Assembly (NCBI RefSeq): GCF_014303395.1
Contig: NZ_CP060298.1
Coordinates: 124,001-188,000 of the forward strand
From: Nakamurella sp. PAMC28650
GTDB lineage: Bacteria > Actinomycetota > Actinomycetes > Mycobacteriales > Nakamurellaceae
Length of the DNA stretch: 64,000 nt
Direction: 5' to 3'
Shown: positions 8,859-17,693 of the stretch, in pieces
Numbering within the stretch: position 1 is the stretch's first letter
Layout: the number at the start of each line of letters is the position of its first letter
The notes under the pieces: model-generated
Databases searched by the model: none
Told to the model about the DNA's origin: nothing
Seen by the model: the letters and a program-made list of their open reading frames with translations, nothing else
Made by a program: the position numbers and the translations under genes

Positions 8859-9743
8859 ATGGGGATCAATCGCAGGACGGCGTTGTTCGGCGGGGCCGGT
8901 GCCCTGGTGCTCGCGGCCGGCGCAGGGGTGGGGCTCGTCGAGGCCGGGATCGTGCCGGGGCGCGCCCGGCTGGACGCCGATCTCGGCTGGGACGGGGGCG
9001 GGGGGACCGTCCCGCAGATCGACCCCGGACCGATGGCCTCGGGTACCTTCGCCTCGGCGGCGCGGAGAACGACCGTCGGCTACTCCATCCTGCGACCGCC
9101 CGGGCAGACCAACACGCTGCCGATGGCCCTGGTGCTGCACGGCAGGGACGTCGACCACACCGATGCCGTCCACAGCCTGCACTACGACCGGTACCTGGCC
9201 GCGGCGGTGGCCGCTGGAGTCCCACCGTTCGCCCTGGTCACCGTCGACGGCGGCCACGCCGTGTACTGGCACAAGCGCGCGGACGGCGACGATCCGCTGA
9301 CCATGATCACCGACGAGCTGTTGCCGATCGCTGCCCGGCACGGGCTGCGGACCGACCGGATCGGAGTGACCGGCTGGTCGATGGGCGGGTACGGCGCCCT
9401 GCTGATCGGGGGCCTGCTGGGGGCCGGTCGGGTGGCCGCCGTCGCCGCGGTGTCCCCGGCGATCTTCGCCGACTATGCGTCGTCCGCGGCCGGCTCCTAC
9501 GACAGCGAGGCGGACTTCCGCGCCAATGATCCGAGGACGGACCCCGGGAAGCTGGCCGGGATCGAGGTCCTGATCGACTGCGGCGTCGACGATCCTTTCG
9601 CAGAGCAGGCGAAGGCCATGCGCGGCCTGCTGCAACCGGCGCCGGCCGGCGCCATGTCGGGCGGGGCGCACACGTTCCGTTACATGACCAGGGTTGCTCC
9701 CGAGCAGATGGCCTTCCTCGGCGCCGCCCTGCACCGCGCCTGA
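8859..9743 (+). CDS. Tat-exported esterase-like alpha/beta hydrolase
   Basis: A 294-aa secreted hydrolase resembling the esterase D/antigen-85-like group. The N-terminus 'INRRTALFGGAGALVLAAGA' is a twin-arginine signal followed by a hydrophobic stretch. The mature part has 'MALVLHGRD' (first strand), 'GVTGWSMGGYGALLI' (nucleophile serine), 'LIDCGVDDPF' (acid) and a late histidine in 'SGGAHTFRYM'. The substrate is unknown; acyl esters or cell-envelope lipids are possible for this fold. The ATG at 8859 starts directly at the Tat signal. The gene lies between two copies of the 43-bp palindrome. Confidence 0.8.
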   Translation: MGINRRTALFGGAGALVLAAGAGVGLVEAGIVPGRARLDADLGWDGGGGTVPQIDPGPMASGTFASAARRTTVGYSILRPPGQTNTLPMALVLHGRDVDHTDAVHSLHYDRYLAAAVAAGVPPFALVTVDGGHAVYWHKRADGDDPLTMITDELLPIAARHGLRTDRIGVTGWSMGGYGALLIGGLLGAGRVAAVAAVSPAIFADYASSAAGSYDSEADFRANDPRTDPGKLAGIEVLIDCGVDDPFAEQAKAMRGLLQPAPAGAMSGGAHTFRYMTRVAPEQMAFLGAALHRA

Positions 9744-9801
9744 TTCGGTCCCTTCGAAGTGGTATAGCCCCTTCCGAGGGACCGAACCAAGGGACCGAAC
9801 C
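9744..9801. repeat. Dispersed palindromic repeat, 43-bp family, copy 3 plus extra half-arm
   Basis: The left arm ttcggtcccttcgaagtgg starts at 9744, at the esterase stop codon, and the right arm ccccttccgagggaccgaa ends at 9786. A further copy of the right-arm end (gggaccgaacc) follows at 9791-9801. The structure probably folds at the 3' end of the esterase mRNA. The remaining ~100 bp to the next gene hold two copies of 'gccgtcaag' and nothing else I recognise. Confidence 0.85.
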
Positions 9802-9902
9802 GTGGGACGGGCCCGTCAACAGGCCGTCAAGATTTCACCCGCAGCCGTCAAGGTTGTCCGGCCCACCTTGGCCGGGCGTCTGCACCGGACTGCACTGGAA
9901 TC

Positions 9903-10337
9903 ATGTCCGACGGCGACCTGACGACCCCTGGGCCTGCTCCTGCGCCGATGCCGTCGGGGATCGCCTCGGGAGTCGGATTCGCCGGCGCGATCGCGGCCAC
10001 CATCGTCGCGGTCGCCCTGCACTCGACCCATCACCCCCTGCTCGCCCTGATCCCGCTGGGGCTGGTGATCGCGGTCGTCGCATCGCTGACCAGCTGGGCC
10101 GGCGGCCTGGCCACGGCATGGATCTGCTGGTTCCTGGACTCCGGCTTCGTGATCGGCCGCGCCGCGCAGCTGACCTTCGCACCGGCGGCCCAGTTGGCCG
10201 CCTTGGTGCTGGTGTCGCTCGCCCTCGTCGCCGGTCTCGGCGGGCGGGCCTACCGTCGGCACCGCCCGAAGGCCGGGCCCCGCTGCGACGTTCAGCCGAT
10301 CCAGTCCTGGAAGGAACGGCCCGAGACCCTCTCGTAG
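9903..10337 (+). CDS. Small membrane protein of unknown function
   Basis: A 144-aa protein with three or four hydrophobic segments: roughly residues 23-42, 46-65, 66-84 and 97-115. The N-terminus is Pro/Gly/Ala-rich ('[13 protein letters not shown]') and the C-terminus is basic ('[10 protein letters not shown]'), predicting a cytoplasmic tail. I do not recognise the family. Its last 46 bp overlap the end of purC on the other strand, so the true C-terminus could be questioned, but the membrane segments all precede the overlap. Confidence 0.6.
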   Translation: MSDGDLTTPGPAPAPMPSGIASGVGFAGAIAATIVAVALHSTHHPLLALIPLGLVIAVVASLTSWAGGLATAWICWFLDSGFVIGRAAQLTFAPAAQLAALVLVSLALVAGLGGRAYRRHRPKAGPRCDVQPIQSWKERPETLS

Positions 10338-11182
10338 CCCTGGAGGTAACGGTCGCGGGTGGCGGCCACCACGTCGGCCGGCAGCGGGGGCGGCGGCTGG
10401 TCCGAGGCGCGGTCCCACCCGGACTCCGGCGAGGTGAGCCAGTCACGGACGAACTGCTTGTCGTAGGACGGCTGGCTGTGTCCGGCCCGATATCCCTCGG
10501 CCGGCCAGAACCGGGACGAATCGGGGGTCAGCACCTCGTCGGCCAGGATCAGGGGCCCGGTCTGTCCCCCGGTGAACCCGAACTCGAACTTGGTGTCCGC
10601 CAGGATGATTCCCCGACCGGCGGCGTGCTCGGCCGCGGCCGAGTAGATCTCGAGGGTGGCGTCCCGCAGTCGGTTGGCCAGGTCGACGCCGGCCATCGTC
10701 ACGACCGCCTCGAAGGTGATGTTCTCGTCGTGCGCACCGAGCTCGGCCTTGGCGGCCGGCGTGAAGATCGGCGTCTCCAGCTTCGAGGACTCCACCAGGC
10801 CCGGCGGCAGGGCAACGCCGCAGACGGCGCCGGAGGCCCGGTAGTCGATCAGCCCCGAGCCGGTGAGATAGCCCCTGGCCACGCATTCCACCGGCACCAT
10901 CGCGAGTCGGCGGACCAGCAGGGCCCGTCCGCGAACGTCGGCCGGGATCCGGGGGTCCTCCACCGCCACCACGTGATGGGGGACAAGGTCTGCGAGCAGC
11001 TCGAACCAGAAGATGCTCATCGCAGTGAGGATCCGGCCCTTGTCCGGGATCGGCGTCGGCAGGATGTGGTCGAAAGCGCTGATCCGGTCGCTGGCGACCA
11101 TCAGCAGCAGCTCGTCGTCCACCTCGTAGAGGTCGCGGACCTTGCCCGACGCCAGGTGCGGGTAGTCGCTCAGTGTGGCCAC
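10292..11182 (-). CDS. purC: Phosphoribosylaminoimidazole-succinocarboxamide (SAICAR) synthase
   Basis: PurC condenses CAIR with aspartate using ATP to give SAICAR. Family segments in the 296-aa product are '[21 protein letters not shown]' in two parts near the N-terminus, '[15 protein letters not shown]', '[14 protein letters not shown]' and '[10 protein letters not shown]'. The GTG at 11182 starts directly before the conserved N-terminus; longer versions upstream have no family residues. The 891-bp gene is a normal length. It lies 35 bp downstream of the M3 peptidase gene on the same strand and is likely co-transcribed with it and purB. Confidence 0.95.
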   Translation of the reverse strand: MATLSDYPHLASGKVRDLYEVDDELLLMVASDRISAFDHILPTPIPDKGRILTAMSIFWFELLADLVPHHVVAVEDPRIPADVRGRALLVRRLAMVPVECVARGYLTGSGLIDYRASGAVCGVALPPGLVESSKLETPIFTPAAKAELGAHDENITFEAVVTMAGVDLANRLRDATLEIYSAAAEHAAGRGIILADTKFEFGFTGGQTGPLILADEVLTPDSSRFWPAEGYRAGHSQPSYDKQFVRDWLTSPESGWDRASDQPPPPLPADVVAATRDRYLQGYERVSGRSFQDWIG

Positions 11183-11217
11183 GCAGGCAGGGTAGCGGAA
11201 CCTCGCCGGAGCCGGGG

Positions 11218-13266
11218 TCAGCTGCTGACCAGGCCCCGTCTCCGCAGCAGGGCGCCCAGTTCGGCGTCCCGCCCGCGCACTGCCCGGAAGGCCGCCAGCG
11301 CATCGATCGACCCGCCCTTGGACAGCAGCTCGGTGCGGAAGGTGTCGCCGTTGCGCCGTGTCATGCCACCGTTCTCGCGAAACCATTCGACGGTGTCCGC
11401 GTCGAGCACCTCCGACCAGATGTAGGAGTAGTAACCGGCCGAGTAGCCGCCGGCGAAGATGTGCTGGAAGTAGGTGGACCGATAGCGCGGGGGTACGAGA
11501 TCCATCGCCAGGCCTGCATTCTCCAGCGCTGCCGTCTCGAAGGCCGCCGCATCGTCGATGACGAGCTCCGGTGGGGTGCGGTGCCAGGCCTGGTCCAGCA
11601 GGGTGGCGGCCAGATACTCCACCTCGCCGAACCCCTGACCCCACGAACGCGCCGCCTCCAGCGCATCGGCCACCGCCTGCGGCAGCACCTCGCCGGTCTC
11701 GACGTGCACGGCGTAGTTGGCCAGCACCTGCGGCCACATGGCCCACATCTCATTGACCTGGCTGGGGAATTCGACGAAGTCGCGCGGCACGCTGGTGCCC
11801 GAGAGGCGGGGATACCGCACGTCGGAGAACAGCCCGTGCAGCGCATGGCCGAACTCGTGGAAGAGGGTCTCGACCTCGTCAAGGCTCAGCAGCGCCGGGC
11901 TGCCAGGGCCGGGCCTGGTGACGTTGAGGTTGTTCACCACCACCGGCTTGTCGCCGAAGAGGCCGGACTGCTCGACGAACGAATTCATCCACGCCCCGCC
12001 GCGCTTTCCCTCCCGGGCGAAGTAGTCCCCGAGGTAGAGCCCGATCGAGCTGCCGTCGGCGTTCCTGACCTCCCAGACCCGCACGTCGCGGTGATAGCCG
12101 ACGAGGTCCGGCCGGGATTCGAAGGTGACGCCGTAGACCTGCGTCGCCGCGAAGAAGACCCCGTCGTGCAGCACCTTCTCCAGGGCGAAGTAGGGCCGCA
12201 GCGCCCCGGTGTCCACCGAATACCGCTGGGCGCGAACCTGTTCCGAGTAGTAGGGCCAGTCCCACGGTGCGAGCTGCACCCCGTCGGCAGCGGCCAGGTC
12301 GGTGAGGATGACCGCTTCGCCCTGCGCCCGCGCCACCGCCGGTTCGACGAGCTCCACCAGCATGTCGTCCACGGCGGCACTGGTCTTCGCCGTCTGATCG
12401 GCCACCGTGGCGTCGGCATGGGTGGGGAATCCGAGCAGGACGGCCTTGCGGGCCCGCAGGTGTGCGATCTCGATGGCCAACGCGGAGTTGTCCCACTCGC
12501 CGGCGGAGGCTCTGGTGGTCGACGCGTCGTACAGCCGGCGGCGTACCGAGCGGTTCTTCAGCGTCGACATCAGCGGCTGGTTCGACGGCAGGATCAGGGG
12601 GATCAGGTAGGCGCCATCGTGGCCCCGCGCGGTGGCCTCGGCGGCCGCACCGGCGATCTCCTGGACGCTCAAGCCGTCCAGCTCGGTCACGTCGGTGAGC
12701 ACCAGTGCGGCCGCTTCGGTGGCCGCCTGGAGGTTCTGCTGGAACTGGGTGGACAGGCGCGAGAGCCGCCCGTTGATCTCGCGCAACTGCTGCTGACCGA
12801 CGGCATCCAGCCTCGCGCCGGCCAGCACGAAGTCCAGGTGGTAGCGGTCCAGGAGCGCGCGGTCCTCCCCCGCCAGTTCGTCGGCGCGATCGTAGACGGC
12901 ATCGATCCTGGCGAACAGGGCGGTGTTCAGCCGGATGCGGTCACCGTGCTCGGTCAATCGCGGCGCGAATTCCTTCTCCACCAACCGGATCTCGGGTGTC
13001 GACGCGGCCGAGACCAGGTTGAAGAACAGGTTCTCGGTGCGGGCCAGCAGACGCCCGGACCGTTCCAGGGCCACCAGGGTGTTGTCGAACGTCGGCGGCT
13101 CCGGGTCGGACTCGATCGTCGCGATCTCGGCCAGCTGCTGCGTCATGCCCGCCTCGAACGCGGGCGCGAAGTGCTCCGGCCGTACCTGCTCGAACGGCGG
13201 CAGTCCGAACGGGAGGCGGGATGCTTCGGCCAGTGGGTTGCCGCTCATCGGGTCGTTGTCCATCAC
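11218..13266 (-). CDS. M3 family metallopeptidase (peptidyl-dipeptidase/oligopeptidase A type)
   Basis: A cytoplasmic zinc metallopeptidase of 682 aa that trims short peptides. The catalytic motif '[17 protein letters not shown]' holds HExxH, and a downstream glutamate ('NEMWAMWPQ') is placed as the third zinc ligand. The long helical N-terminal half ('[20 protein letters not shown]') is typical of Dcp/OpdA enzymes. No signal peptide is seen. The start is ambiguous: GTG 13266, ATG 13263 and ATG 13248 all lack a clear ribosome site. The gene sits between purB and purC, an arrangement I recall in other actinobacteria. Confidence 0.9.
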   Translation of the reverse strand: MMDNDPMSGNPLAEASRLPFGLPPFEQVRPEHFAPAFEAGMTQQLAEIATIESDPEPPTFDNTLVALERSGRLLARTENLFFNLVSAASTPEIRLVEKEFAPRLTEHGDRIRLNTALFARIDAVYDRADELAGEDRALLDRYHLDFVLAGARLDAVGQQQLREINGRLSRLSTQFQQNLQAATEAAALVLTDVTELDGLSVQEIAGAAAEATARGHDGAYLIPLILPSNQPLMSTLKNRSVRRRLYDASTTRASAGEWDNSALAIEIAHLRARKAVLLGFPTHADATVADQTAKTSAAVDDMLVELVEPAVARAQGEAVILTDLAAADGVQLAPWDWPYYSEQVRAQRYSVDTGALRPYFALEKVLHDGVFFAATQVYGVTFESRPDLVGYHRDVRVWEVRNADGSSIGLYLGDYFAREGKRGGAWMNSFVEQSGLFGDKPVVVNNLNVTRPGPGSPALLSLDEVETLFHEFGHALHGLFSDVRYPRLSGTSVPRDFVEFPSQVNEMWAMWPQVLANYAVHVETGEVLPQAVADALEAARSWGQGFGEVEYLAATLLDQAWHRTPPELVIDDAAAFETAALENAGLAMDLVPPRYRSTYFQHIFAGGYSAGYYSYIWSEVLDADTVEWFRENGGMTRRNGDTFRTELLSKGGSIDALAAFRAVRGRDAELGALLRRRGLVSS

Positions 13267-13313
13267 ACCAGTCCATCACGGCTCCGGACGGGCAACAGCT
13301 CCGGACGGACCAC

Positions 13314-14771
13314 CTACAGGATCGAGCCGGGCGAGTACTTCGCCGCCTCCGGGTGTTCGGCCGTCACCACGGCGATCTCGGCGAGCACCGCGGTCACCTG
13401 GGCCGCGGCCATGCCGGTGAACGACAGCGGGTCGGCCAGCAGTGCATCGAGCTGCGCCCCGTTCAGCGGCAGGCGCTCGTCCGCACCGAGCCGCGCGGTC
13501 AGGTCGTTCTCGGCCTGGCCCGACTCCCGCATGGCCAGCGCCACGCCGACCGCATGTTCCTTGATCACCTCGTGGGCCCGCTCCCGGCCCACGCCCGCCC
13601 TGACGGCGCCCATCAGCACCTTCGTGGTGCCCAGGAACGGAAGGTAGCGCTGCAGTTCGCGTTCGATGACGGCCGGGTAGGCGCCGAAGTCCTCGAGCAC
13701 CGTCAGGAAGGTCTCCAGCAAACCGTCGATCGCGTAGAACGCATCCGGCAGGGCGATCCGGCGGACCACGGAGCAGAAGACGTCGCCCTCGTTCCACTGG
13801 GCACCGGCGAGCTCGGCCGTCATCGAGGAGTAGCCCCGCAGGACCACCGCCAGGCCGCAGACCCGTTCGCAGGAACGGGCATTCATCTTGTGCGGCATCG
13901 CAGACGACCCGACCTGGCCGGGCTGGAAACCCTCGGTGGCGAGCTCGGCCCCGGCCATCAGCCGGATGGTGGTGGCCAGTGACGCCGGGCCGGCGGCCAA
14001 CTGCACCAGGGCCGAGACCACCTCGAAATCCAGCGATCTCGGGTAGACCTGGCCGACGCTGGTCAGCACCGGCGTGCCAGGGCCCGCCACCTCGGCGACC
14101 ACCTGGGCCTCCAGCTGGTCGAGCGCCTGCGCCGAGCCGAGCAGATCGAGCATGTCCTGCGCGGTACCCATCGGGCCCTTGATGCCGCGCAACGGGTATC
14201 GCTCCAGGAGTGACGAGATCCTTTGGTAGGCCAGCAGAACTTCGTCGGCAGCCGAGGCGAACCGCTTGCCCAGCGTGGTGGCCTGGGCCGGCACGTTGTG
14301 GGAGCGGCCGGCCATCACCAGTTCGGCGTACTCCGCGGCTCTGCGGCCCAGATGGTCCAGCAGCGCGACGGTCCGGTCGCGCACCAGCCGGGTGGCCTGC
14401 AGGATCTGGGACTGCTCGACGTTCTCCGTCAGGTCGCGGCTGGTCATGCCCTTGTGGATCTGCTCGTGGCCGGCCAGGGCGTTGAACTCCTCGATGCGGG
14501 CCTTCACGTCGTGCTTGGTGATCCGCTCGCGGGCGGCGATGGACGTCAGGTCCACATCACCGATCACCGCCTCGTAGTCGGCGATCACCTGGGGGGCCAC
14601 GGTGAGACCGAGGCCGGACTGCGCGCGCAGGACCGCGAGCCACAACCGCCGCTCGGCGACGATCTTGTTCTCCGGTGACCAGATCGCCACCATCTCGGGC
14701 GAGGCGTACCGCCCGGCGAGCACGTTGGGGGTCGGTGCGGAGCTGGCCGAGGGCGTCACGACGGAAGTCAC
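13314..14771 (-). CDS. purB: Adenylosuccinate lyase
   Basis: PurB removes fumarate from SAICAR and from adenylosuccinate, acting twice in purine synthesis. The 485-aa product carries the fumarase/aspartase signature 'GSSAMPHKMN', the catalytic-serine flexible loop region, and 'MAGRSHNVPAQATTLGKR' and 'KHDVKARIEEFN' substrate segments. The frame stays open well upstream, but the GTG at 14771 begins just before the conserved N-terminus and gives the usual length. The extra upstream codons run antisense-like through the low-complexity neighbouring gene and are not part of purB. Confidence 0.95.
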   Translation of the reverse strand: MTSVVTPSASSAPTPNVLAGRYASPEMVAIWSPENKIVAERRLWLAVLRAQSGLGLTVAPQVIADYEAVIGDVDLTSIAARERITKHDVKARIEEFNALAGHEQIHKGMTSRDLTENVEQSQILQATRLVRDRTVALLDHLGRRAAEYAELVMAGRSHNVPAQATTLGKRFASAADEVLLAYQRISSLLERYPLRGIKGPMGTAQDMLDLLGSAQALDQLEAQVVAEVAGPGTPVLTSVGQVYPRSLDFEVVSALVQLAAGPASLATTIRLMAGAELATEGFQPGQVGSSAMPHKMNARSCERVCGLAVVLRGYSSMTAELAGAQWNEGDVFCSVVRRIALPDAFYAIDGLLETFLTVLEDFGAYPAVIERELQRYLPFLGTTKVLMGAVRAGVGRERAHEVIKEHAVGVALAMRESGQAENDLTARLGADERLPLNGAQLDALLADPLSFTGMAAAQVTAVLAEIAVVTAEHPEAAKYSPGSIL

Positions 14772-14854
14772 GTGCCCGATTGTCCCAGGCTCCGGCGCCG
14801 GTCGCTGACGACGTGCGGCCGGCGCGGCGCCGGCCGGGACCGCGCAGACGGCCC

Positions 14855-15958
14855 TCAGCCGAGGGTTCTGATCACGGCCCGTCCGGCGGCGACGAGCTGT
14901 TCGGCGCTCGGTGCACCGGCGAAGGTCCCACTCGTCCCGAGCATCACCTCGTCGCCGTTGCCGTAGACCCAGACCCGGATCCCTCCTGACGGCCCGGCGG
15001 GGACCGCTTCGTAGACGTCGGTCGTGCCCGAGCGGAGCTCGCAACCCACTGGCCGGCAGGCGCCGGGAGCGGCTCTGACTGCGGTCACCGTCAGCTTGGC
15101 GGCCGGATGCGCGGCGAAGGCCAGCGACGCGCCGGTACCGGCCCCGGCCCCGGCGGTCCGGCAGCCGGAGCCGGCCGCGGCCGGTCCGAGGTACCCCGCC
15201 GGGAAAGCGGACCTGACCGCCCCGACGGATCGGGCCGTCAGCGGTGGACACGGGACGACCGACTCCGTACCCGGGGTGACCGGACCGGACCGGCCGGCAG
15301 CCGAAGCAGCCGAACTGGACGCACTGAGGGCCTTTGCGCTGTCCGGGGTGGGCGCAGCGCCAGGGGCAGCGACCGGGGCACCGGAGGTCATCGCTGCGGA
15401 CGCTGCGGCAGCACTCGTGGAGCCGGCGGCCGCGCTCGTCGACCCGCCGTTGCTCCCGTCGGACCCAGCGGCCGCCGCGCTGCCGGCCGGAGCACTGCCG
15501 GCCGCCGCACCGCCCGACGAACCACCATCGGACGCGGCACTGCCCGCCGCACCACCACCGGCCACGGCAGCACCGCTCTGCTGCGGCGCCGGCGCAGACC
15601 CGGCCGGCTGCCGGACGGCGGAAGCCGCAGCCGCAGGGACCGACGCCGCACCGGCACTGCTCGCCGCGGTCGAGGAGGAGGAACCGGACCCCAGGTGCGG
15701 GACGATCAGCACCACCAGCGCAGCAAAGGCCGCCGCCACCAACACATTCCGCAGGACCTTGAACCGGCGGATCCTGGTGTCCAGCGCGTCGCGCGCCGCG
15801 CGCCGACCCAGCCGGACGACGTCCAACGGCGAGACCTCCGAAGCAGGGGCGTCGGCCACGAGGGAGGCGAAGAGGTCGTTCACCGCCCGCTCGTCGGCGG
15901 CCGAGATCCCCTCGTCGCCGTCGCGCACGGAGTCGGCCGGGGGCAGGTCGTCCGTCAT
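14855..15958 (-). CDS. Putative membrane anti-sigma/regulatory partner of the adjacent sigma factor
   Basis: A 367-aa protein with an acidic cytoplasmic N-terminus (about residues 1-70), one membrane segment 'VLVAAAFAALVVLIV' near residues 72-88, then about 150 residues of Ala/Ser/Gly-rich low complexity. The globular C-terminal part has four cysteines ('VVPCPPLTAR', 'GSGCRTAG', 'GACRPVGCELR') that could form disulfides outside the cell. The ATG overlaps the sigma-factor stop as ATGA, the classic arrangement of a sigma with its membrane regulator. No zinc HxxxCxxC motif is present, so anti-sigma function is inferred from position and topology. Confidence 0.65.
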   Translation of the reverse strand: MTDDLPPADSVRDGDEGISAADERAVNDLFASLVADAPASEVSPLDVVRLGRRAARDALDTRIRRFKVLRNVLVAAAFAALVVLIVPHLGSGSSSSTAASSAGAASVPAAAASAVRQPAGSAPAPQQSGAAVAGGGAAGSAASDGGSSGGAAAGSAPAGSAAAAGSDGSNGGSTSAAAGSTSAAAASAAMTSGAPVAAPGAAPTPDSAKALSASSSAASAAGRSGPVTPGTESVVPCPPLTARSVGAVRSAFPAGYLGPAAAGSGCRTAGAGAGTGASLAFAAHPAAKLTVTAVRAAPGACRPVGCELRSGTTDVYEAVPAGPSGGIRVWVYGNGDEVMLGTSGTFAGAPSAEQLVAAGRAVIRTLG

Positions 15959-16482
15959 CGCTCGTCACCTCCTCGTCGATTTCCTGTTTCGCCTACGTCC
16001 TGCAACGCCTTCTTCAGCGCGGCCAGCCCCCTGGCCGTCTGCGACTTCACATTTCCTTCCGAGCATCCCAGCGCCGCCGCGGCCTCGGCCACGTCCAGTC
16101 CCTCGAAGTACCGCAGCACCAGCGTGGCCCGCTGACCCGCGGGCACCCGCTCCAACGCCTGCGCGACCATCTCGCGGTCGGCGACGACGCTCGAGATGTC
16201 GAACGAATCAGCCGTCTCCGGCAGTACCTCGACGGCCCGCTCCCGACGCCACGGACGACGCGACTCGTCGACCGTCGCCCGCACCACGCACGTCCGGACG
16301 TAGGAGTCGAGGGCGCGGTGGTCGCGGATCCGCTCCCAGGCCCCGTACAGCTTGACGAAGGCGATCTGCGTGAGGTCGTCGGCCCGATGCCAATCCCCGC
16401 ACAACAGATACGCCGTCCGCCTGACATGATCGCGTCGCGCGGTGACGTACACGGAGAATGCGGCATCCTCCTCTGGTCCCAC
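15955..16482 (-). CDS. ECF sigma factor, SigE family
   Basis: A 175-aa sigma-70 family protein. Region 2 is seen in 'RRTAYLLCGDWHRADDLTQIAFVKLYGAW', given here only as the span near residues 20-50, and region 4 in 'QRATLVLRYFEGLDVAEA' and 'GCSEGNVKSQTARGL' (the DNA-contacting helix-turn-helix). The GTG at 16482 has an excellent AGGAGG ribosome site 6 nt upstream. The downstream gene overlaps by 4 bp and encodes a single-pass membrane protein, so activity is probably gated at the membrane. The inducing signal is unknown. Confidence 0.85.
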   Translation of the reverse strand: MGPEEDAAFSVYVTARRDHVRRTAYLLCGDWHRADDLTQIAFVKLYGAWERIRDHRALDSYVRTCVVRATVDESRRPWRRERAVEVLPETADSFDISSVVADREMVAQALERVPAGQRATLVLRYFEGLDVAEAAAALGCSEGNVKSQTARGLAALKKALQDVGETGNRRGGDER

Positions 16483-16666
16483 GCGGAACCTCCTGCACGT
16501 CAGACGGATCAGTTCGGTCGTGGGGTTGCACACGTCCTCCCCGGGTCTCGCATTGTTCCCTACCGCCTGCCGTGCGGGGCCGCCGCTGCACGAGCGCACC
16601 CGTATCGTGACCACGTCGCGACCAGGGTTCGCGCCCGTACGGTCACCTCTGGGAGCATCGCAAGTC

Positions 16667-17599
16667 GTGTCCACCGCCGGTAGCCCCGCCTCCTCCAGCC
16701 GATCCACCGGACTGGCGCTGGTCGGACTGCTGACCGTCGCGGCCACTTGGGGCTCCAGTTTTCCGTTGACCAAGAGCCTGCTGGAGCGGATGACACCGCT
16801 CAACTTCCTGGCCATCCGGTTCACCATCGCCGGCGTGCTGATGCTGCTGGTGTTCCAGCGGGCGGTCCGCGGCCTGACCCGGCAGTCCCTGGTCCGCGGG
16901 GCGATCCTCGGTGTCACGTACGGCATCGCGCAGATCGTCCAGACCACCGGCCTGGCCCACACGTCGGCCAGTGTCAGCGGGTTCATCACCGGCATGTACG
17001 TGGTGCTCACCCCGATCTGCGCGGCCGTCCTGCTGCACACCGCGATCGGCCGTCGGGTCTGGCTCGGCGCGGTGCTGGCGAGCGCCGGCCTGGCCATCCT
17101 GGCGCTGACCGGATTCCATCTCGGCTTCGGCGAGGCGATCACGCTCGTCTCGGCGGTGATCTACGCCCTGCACATCGTCGGTCTCGGCGCCTGGTCGACC
17201 GCCCGGACCGCTCTCGGTCTCGCCGTGGTCCAGATCGTCTGCGTGGGGCTCGTCAGCCTGGTCGCGGCGACCATCGCCGATCCGGGCGGCCTGACGCTCC
17301 CCGGCGACGCCTTCGACTGGACGGCCCTGCTCTACATGGCCGTGATCTCCGGGGCGATCGCGATGATCGTCCAGTCGTGGGCGCAGGCGCATCTGGCCGC
17401 CTCGCGCGCCGCCATCATCATGTCGACCGAGCCCGGCTGGGCGGCGTTGTTCTCGATCACCTTCCTGCACGAACCGCTGACCTGGCGGATCGCGGTCGGT
17501 GGCGGATTGATGCTGGTGGCCATGGTCGTCGTGGAGACCGGACCGCGCCGCCCGGGCGAGGCGCCGCATCCGGACGAGGTGCCCAAGCTGGCGGCCTGA
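16667..17599 (+). CDS. EamA/DMT-family transporter
   Basis: A 310-aa protein with ten predicted membrane helices in two EamA repeats. '[20 protein letters not shown]' is the first helix of repeat one and '[17 protein letters not shown]' the last two helices of repeat two. Such proteins export metabolites or amino acids; the substrate cannot be told. The GTG at 16667 is used because GGGAG lies 11 nt upstream and the hydrophobic region starts shortly after. The gene diverges from the sigma-factor operon across 184 bp, which must hold both promoters. Confidence 0.85.
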   Translation: MSTAGSPASSSRSTGLALVGLLTVAATWGSSFPLTKSLLERMTPLNFLAIRFTIAGVLMLLVFQRAVRGLTRQSLVRGAILGVTYGIAQIVQTTGLAHTSASVSGFITGMYVVLTPICAAVLLHTAIGRRVWLGAVLASAGLAILALTGFHLGFGEAITLVSAVIYALHIVGLGAWSTARTALGLAVVQIVCVGLVSLVAATIADPGGLTLPGDAFDWTALLYMAVISGAIAMIVQSWAQAHLAASRAAIIMSTEPGWAALFSITFLHEPLTWRIAVGGGLMLVAMVVVETGPRRPGEAPHPDEVPKLAA

Positions 17600-17634
17600 A
17601 AGCGTTGCCGACGAGCGCAGGACCAACTTGCCCG

Positions 17635-17668
17635 TGCGGCGGGTGCGCAGATGCGGCGGGTGCGCAGA
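17635..17668. repeat. 17-bp perfect tandem duplication upstream of dipZ
   Basis: The unit tgcggcgggtgcgcaga occurs twice in direct succession (17635-17651 and 17652-17668), ending 25 bp before the dipZ start. It may be a simple slippage product or a duplicated regulator site; no palindrome is present. Confidence 0.75.
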
Positions 17669-17693
17669 CCGGGCCCCCGGTAGCGTGCAACGG

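Noticed and set aside
7788-9801. Insertion sequence or transposon bounded by the 43-bp palindromes
   Set aside because: No transposase gene and no clear target-site duplications were seen; the repeats are called a dispersed palindrome family instead.
13314-15968. Apparent fusion of purB to a long upstream coding region
   Set aside because: The frame is open upstream of GTG 14771 only because the DNA is GC-rich and low-complexity; the residues are Arg/Gly-rich and overlap the better-supported sigma-partner gene.
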